From Chloroflexota bacterium (GTDB lineage: Bacteria > Chloroflexota > UBA6077): 8,160 bases of DNA. The notes beneath the pieces were generated by a model, which searched no databases, had not been told where the DNA came from, and was given only the letters and a program-made list of their open reading frames with translations. The position numbers and the translations under genes were made by a program. Location of the stretch: contig JAJYKO010000205.1 in NCBI GenBank assembly GCA_021788565.1, forward strand, positions 1-8,160, in the 5' to 3' direction. Shown piece by piece: positions 6,002 through 8,160 of this stretch (the stretch's first letter is position 1; each line of letters opens with the position of its first letter).

Positions 6002-6196
6002 TTCGGGACTCCCTTGGTAAAGCCTATAGTTTTGATAATTGCATGTTGACTATAAGCCAGGGCTAATTTACTCTGGTGTCACTTCATTCCGCGCGAAAGG
6101 AGGTGATCACAGGTAATCTCCGTTGCAGGCCTCAACCTTGGTGTTCGGATGTGTCAATACTCCTCTTGAGATAGCTTCACTAAGGAGATGAGCGAG
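6002..6196 (+). promoter_or_regulatory. Structured leader upstream of the AOR gene, possible riboswitch
   Basis: This non-coding stretch between selD and the AOR gene has several mutually exclusive pairings. TGTTGAC (6044-6050) can close a domain of about 110 nt with GTCAATA (6153-6159). Directly after that, CTCCT (6160-6164) can pair with AGGAG (6183-6187), the AOR ribosome-binding site. Inside, CCAGGG (6057-6062) can pair with CTCTGG (6071-6076) or with CCTTGG (6136-6141), GGAGGT (6099-6104) with ATCTCC (6115-6120), and GTTG (6122-6125) with CAAC (6133-6136). A closing stem followed by a hairpin that hides the ribosome-binding site is a typical riboswitch layout. Given the downstream pterin enzyme and MoaD-like gene, a Moco/tungsten-cofactor (Moco/tuco) RNA is the first candidate. 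The similarity I see to that family (a CTCCGTTGCAGG segment at 6117-6128) is from memory and weak. I find no strong promoter here: TTGACT (6046-6051) with TACTCT 17 bp on is marginal, so read-through from selD is possible. Confidence 0.4.
6182..6187 (+). promoter_or_regulatory. Ribosome-binding site that favours the ATG at 6197
   Basis: AAGGAG abuts the ATG at 6188 with no spacer, too close to work. It is 9 nt from the in-frame ATG at 6197. The protein beginning MARILRVDMT from 6197 also looks like a normal AOR-family N-terminus. Confidence 0.8.
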
Positions 6197-7945
6197 ATGG
6201 CCAGGATTCTGCGGGTTGACATGACTAGCGGAACGGTCAAGTACGAGGACGTACCTGAGAAGTATGCCATGATGGCCGGCCGATGGCTCACATCGACTAT
6301 GGTGGCCGACGAGGTCGATCCGGGGTGCCACCCCCTGGGACCCACGAACAAGCTGGTGTTCGCCCCCGGTATCGTGACCGGTACCCCCGCCTCGACCAGC
6401 GCCCGATTATCCGTCGGCGGCAAGTCCCCGCTTACCGGTGGAATCAAGGAGTCCAACGCGGGCACCAAGTTCGCAGTGATGCAGGCCCGGTTGGGGATCA
6501 AGGCTCTTGTGGTCGAGGGCCAGCCGAAGGATGGTAAATCCTACCTGCTGGAGGTCAAGAAGGGCGGGGCTCGTCTGTTGCCTGCCGACGACCTGGCAGG
6601 GAAGGGTGCCTACGAGTCCACCGACAACCTGGTAGCCAGGTACGGCAAGGTGGGGGTGTGCTGTGTGGGCCCCGCGGGCGAGTTCAAGCTGGCGGGCGCA
6701 GGCATCTGCTTCAACGACCAGAAGGACCGGGCTAGCCGCTATGCGGGTCGCGGCGGCCTCGGCGCCGTGATGGGCTCCAAGGGCCTCAAGGCAATCGTGA
6801 TAGACGATGCGGGAGCGGAAGGCGTGCCCATCGCCAACAAGGAGCTGTTCGAGCAGGGACGCAAGAAGCTGGTGGCGGGACTGCAGAGCCACGACCTCAC
6901 GAAGCCGAAGGGTGCGCTCAATACCTACGGCACCGCCGTACTCATCAACATCATGAACGAGGCCGGCGGGCTTCCGACTCGCAACTTCTCCTCGGGCCGG
7001 TTCGAGAACGCGGCTAAAGTCGCGGGCGAGGCTATCTTCGAGGGCAACAAGGCGATCCTGGGCAAGGAGGAGTACAACCACGCCTGCAGCCCAGGCTGCA
7101 TCATCCAGTGCTCCAACACGGTGCGGGATGCGAACGGCAACGAGATCGCTTCCTGTGTCGAGTATGAGACTGCCTGGGCGCTCGGCCCGAACTGCGGGAT
7201 CGACGACCTTGAAGCGATTGCCAAGATGACCTGGCTGTGCAACGACATCGGGCTGGACACTATCGAGATGGGGGGCACCATCGGAGTAGCGATGGAGGGC
7301 GGAGCGCTTTCGTTCGGTGATGCCCAGGGCGCAATCAAGCTGCTTGAGGAAGTCGGCAAGGGCACGCCGATGGGCCGCATCATCGGAAATGGGACGGGAT
7401 TCGCGGGCAAGGCCTTCGGTGTGACGCGCATTCCCACCGTCAAGAACCAGTGTATGCCTGCCTATGAGCCTCGAGCCGTCAAGGGCATCGGCATCACGTA
7501 CGCCACGACCACGATGGGTGCAGACCACACGGCCGGTTACACCATCGCGCCGGAGATTGCGGGCGTAAGCGGCAAGCTGGACCAGTTCGATCCGAACAAG
7601 GCCGACCTCTCCTATGCGTTCCAGTCGACGACCGGCTTTATCGACAGCTCGGGACACTGCCTGTTCATCGCCTTCGCTATCCTGGATATCCCCAGCGCGT
7701 ATGAGGGGATGGTCGAGGAGTGCGCGGGTGTGGTCGGTGCCAACTGGACGACGGCGGACGTGATGCGGATCGGCGATGAGATTCTGCGGACCGAGCGCAA
7801 GTTCAACGAGGCGGCGGGTCTCGGCAAGGCAGCGGATCGCATGCCCGAGTTCATGAAGTATGAGCCGCTTCCTCCGCACAACGTGGTCTGGAATGTGACC
7901 GACGAGGCCCTGGACTCCGTCTACGCGCGGCTGGAAACGAAGTAA
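6197..7945 (+). CDS. Aldehyde:ferredoxin oxidoreductase family tungsten/molybdenum enzyme
   Basis: A 582-residue cytoplasmic oxidoreductase of the AOR family, which holds a bis-pterin tungsten (or molybdenum) site and one [4Fe-4S] cluster and usually oxidises aldehydes to acids with ferredoxin as acceptor. Visible are the N-terminal pterin-binding segment with GTPASTSARLSVGGKSPLTG (62-81), the RYAGRGGLGAVMGSKGLKAI stretch (181-200), the cluster ligands Cys297, Cys301 and Cys305 in CSPGCIIQC, VEYETAW (321-327), GADH with His444, and DSSGHC (483-488) supplying the fourth cluster Cys488. The last matches the DxxGxC pterin/cluster motif of Pyrococcus AOR. TERKFN (532-537) lies in the C-terminal domain. 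The first two cluster cysteines are three residues apart (CX3CX3C) rather than the classical CX2CX3C, which places it in a distinct subgroup, possibly nearer YdhV-like proteins. The substrate is unknown. A MoaD-like gene follows 18 bp later. Family is certain; metal and aldehyde are inferred. Confidence 0.93.
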   Translation: MARILRVDMTSGTVKYEDVPEKYAMMAGRWLTSTMVADEVDPGCHPLGPTNKLVFAPGIVTGTPASTSARLSVGGKSPLTGGIKESNAGTKFAVMQARLGIKALVVEGQPKDGKSYLLEVKKGGARLLPADDLAGKGAYESTDNLVARYGKVGVCCVGPAGEFKLAGAGICFNDQKDRASRYAGRGGLGAVMGSKGLKAIVIDDAGAEGVPIANKELFEQGRKKLVAGLQSHDLTKPKGALNTYGTAVLINIMNEAGGLPTRNFSSGRFENAAKVAGEAIFEGNKAILGKEEYNHACSPGCIIQCSNTVRDANGNEIASCVEYETAWALGPNCGIDDLEAIAKMTWLCNDIGLDTIEMGGTIGVAMEGGALSFGDAQGAIKLLEEVGKGTPMGRIIGNGTGFAGKAFGVTRIPTVKNQCMPAYEPRAVKGIGITYATTTMGADHTAGYTIAPEIAGVSGKLDQFDPNKADLSYAFQSTTGFIDSSGHCLFIAFAILDIPSAYEGMVEECAGVVGANWTTADVMRIGDEILRTERKFNEAAGLGKAADRMPEFMKYEPLPPHNVVWNVTDEALDSVYARLETK

Positions 7946-7963
7946 GGTTACTGCGTTCGTAGC

Positions 7964-8160
7964 ATGACCAACGTCAAAGTACGGGCATACGCCACGTTGA
8001 GACAGTACCTTCCCGAGGTGGGCCTGGGGGAGTCCGCGGAGGTCGCTGTGCCGCCTGAGGCGACGATCGAGACCCTGCTGGAAAAGCTGGGAATTCCTCG
8101 GGCAGAGGTAAAACTCTGCTATGTGGGCGGCCTGTACAGGGAGCAGGACTATGCGTTGCA
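7964..8160 (+). CDS. MoaD/ThiS-family sulfur carrier protein, partial
   Basis: The first 65 codons of a small ubiquitin-like protein, cut by the right edge. It begins with a beta-strand VKVRAYATLRQYLP, then GESAEVAVPPEATIETLLEKLGIP with the typical strand-helix arrangement, and AEVKLCYVGGLYREQDYAL. This matches the MoaD/ThiS fold: molybdopterin synthase small subunits carry sulfur as a C-terminal Gly-Gly thiocarboxylate to the pterin. The Gly-Gly tail is outside the window. ATG 7964 starts 18 bp after the AOR stop; AAGG overlapping that stop is about 16 nt upstream and too far to be a normal ribosome-binding site, so translation may be coupled to the AOR gene. The position directly after an AOR gene is typical of MoaD-like proteins dedicated to tungstopterin assembly. 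It could alternatively be a ThiS-like protein, which context makes less likely. Confidence 0.82.
   Translation, partial: MTNVKVRAYATLRQYLPEVGLGESAEVAVPPEATIETLLEKLGIPRAEVKLCYVGGLYREQDYAL

Noticed and set aside
6057..6076. Intrinsic terminator for selD
   Set aside because: A 6-bp hairpin is present but has a G-T pair and no T-run after it; it fits better as part of the AOR leader.
6123..6191. 22-codon TTG mini-ORF (possible leader peptide) before the AOR gene
   Set aside because: Its TTG is 19 nt from the strong GGAGG, too far for normal initiation, and no regulatory codon run is visible.
6407..7879. Long minus-strand ORF (490 codons) opposite the AOR gene
   Set aside because: The opposite strand encodes a clear AOR. 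The minus frame is rich in His/Arg/Leu with no motif, as expected from a mirror of GC-rich codons.

Overview
The window is high in GC and mostly coding. It looks like part of a chromosome from an anaerobic bacterium, most likely Chloroflexota (Dehalococcoidia- or Anaerolineae-like). This placement is inferred from the style of the PBP1A, methyltransferase and MtnA-like proteins and from the anaerobic gene content (selenocysteine use, an aldehyde:ferredoxin oxidoreductase with a MoaD-like partner). No rRNA, tRNA, CRISPR array or transposase was seen.

Left part (1-2472, minus strand): a bifunctional class A penicillin-binding protein cut by the left edge, preceded by a class I SAM-dependent methyltransferase. 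The 80-bp gap between them carries a degenerate 7-bp tandem repeat. Centre-left (2473-4037): a gap of about 450 bp with promoter-like elements and one doubtful small ORF, then a complete MtnA-family sugar-phosphate isomerase. Centre (4104-4875): two small convergent genes for membrane proteins of unknown function, with stop codons 7 bp apart. The second appears to have two in-frame translation starts, each with its own Shine-Dalgarno sequence.

Right part (4876-8160, plus strand): a selenium and tungsten/molybdenum block. The selD reading frame does not start at the TTG at 5018. It starts at ATG 4946 and reads through an in-frame TGA at 4997-4999, exactly where SelD proteins carry their catalytic Cys/Sec. 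A SECIS-like hairpin follows, with its loop 17 nt after the TGA. This SelD is therefore almost certainly a selenoprotein and the organism uses selenocysteine. A palindromic box (4911-4925) supplies a perfect TATAAT -10 on both strands and probably drives selD and the divergent small membrane gene.

Downstream of selD is a 195-nt leader with alternative pairings, including one that would hide the ribosome-binding site. It may be a riboswitch such as a Moco/tuco-type RNA, which is unproven. An AOR-family tungsten/molybdenum oxidoreductase follows, with a CX3CX3C...C iron-sulfur motif, and then a MoaD/ThiS-like sulfur carrier cut by the right edge. The AOR and MoaD-like protein probably form one unit, with the small protein supplying sulfur for pterin cofactor assembly. 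SelD makes selenophosphate for selenoproteins, including itself.
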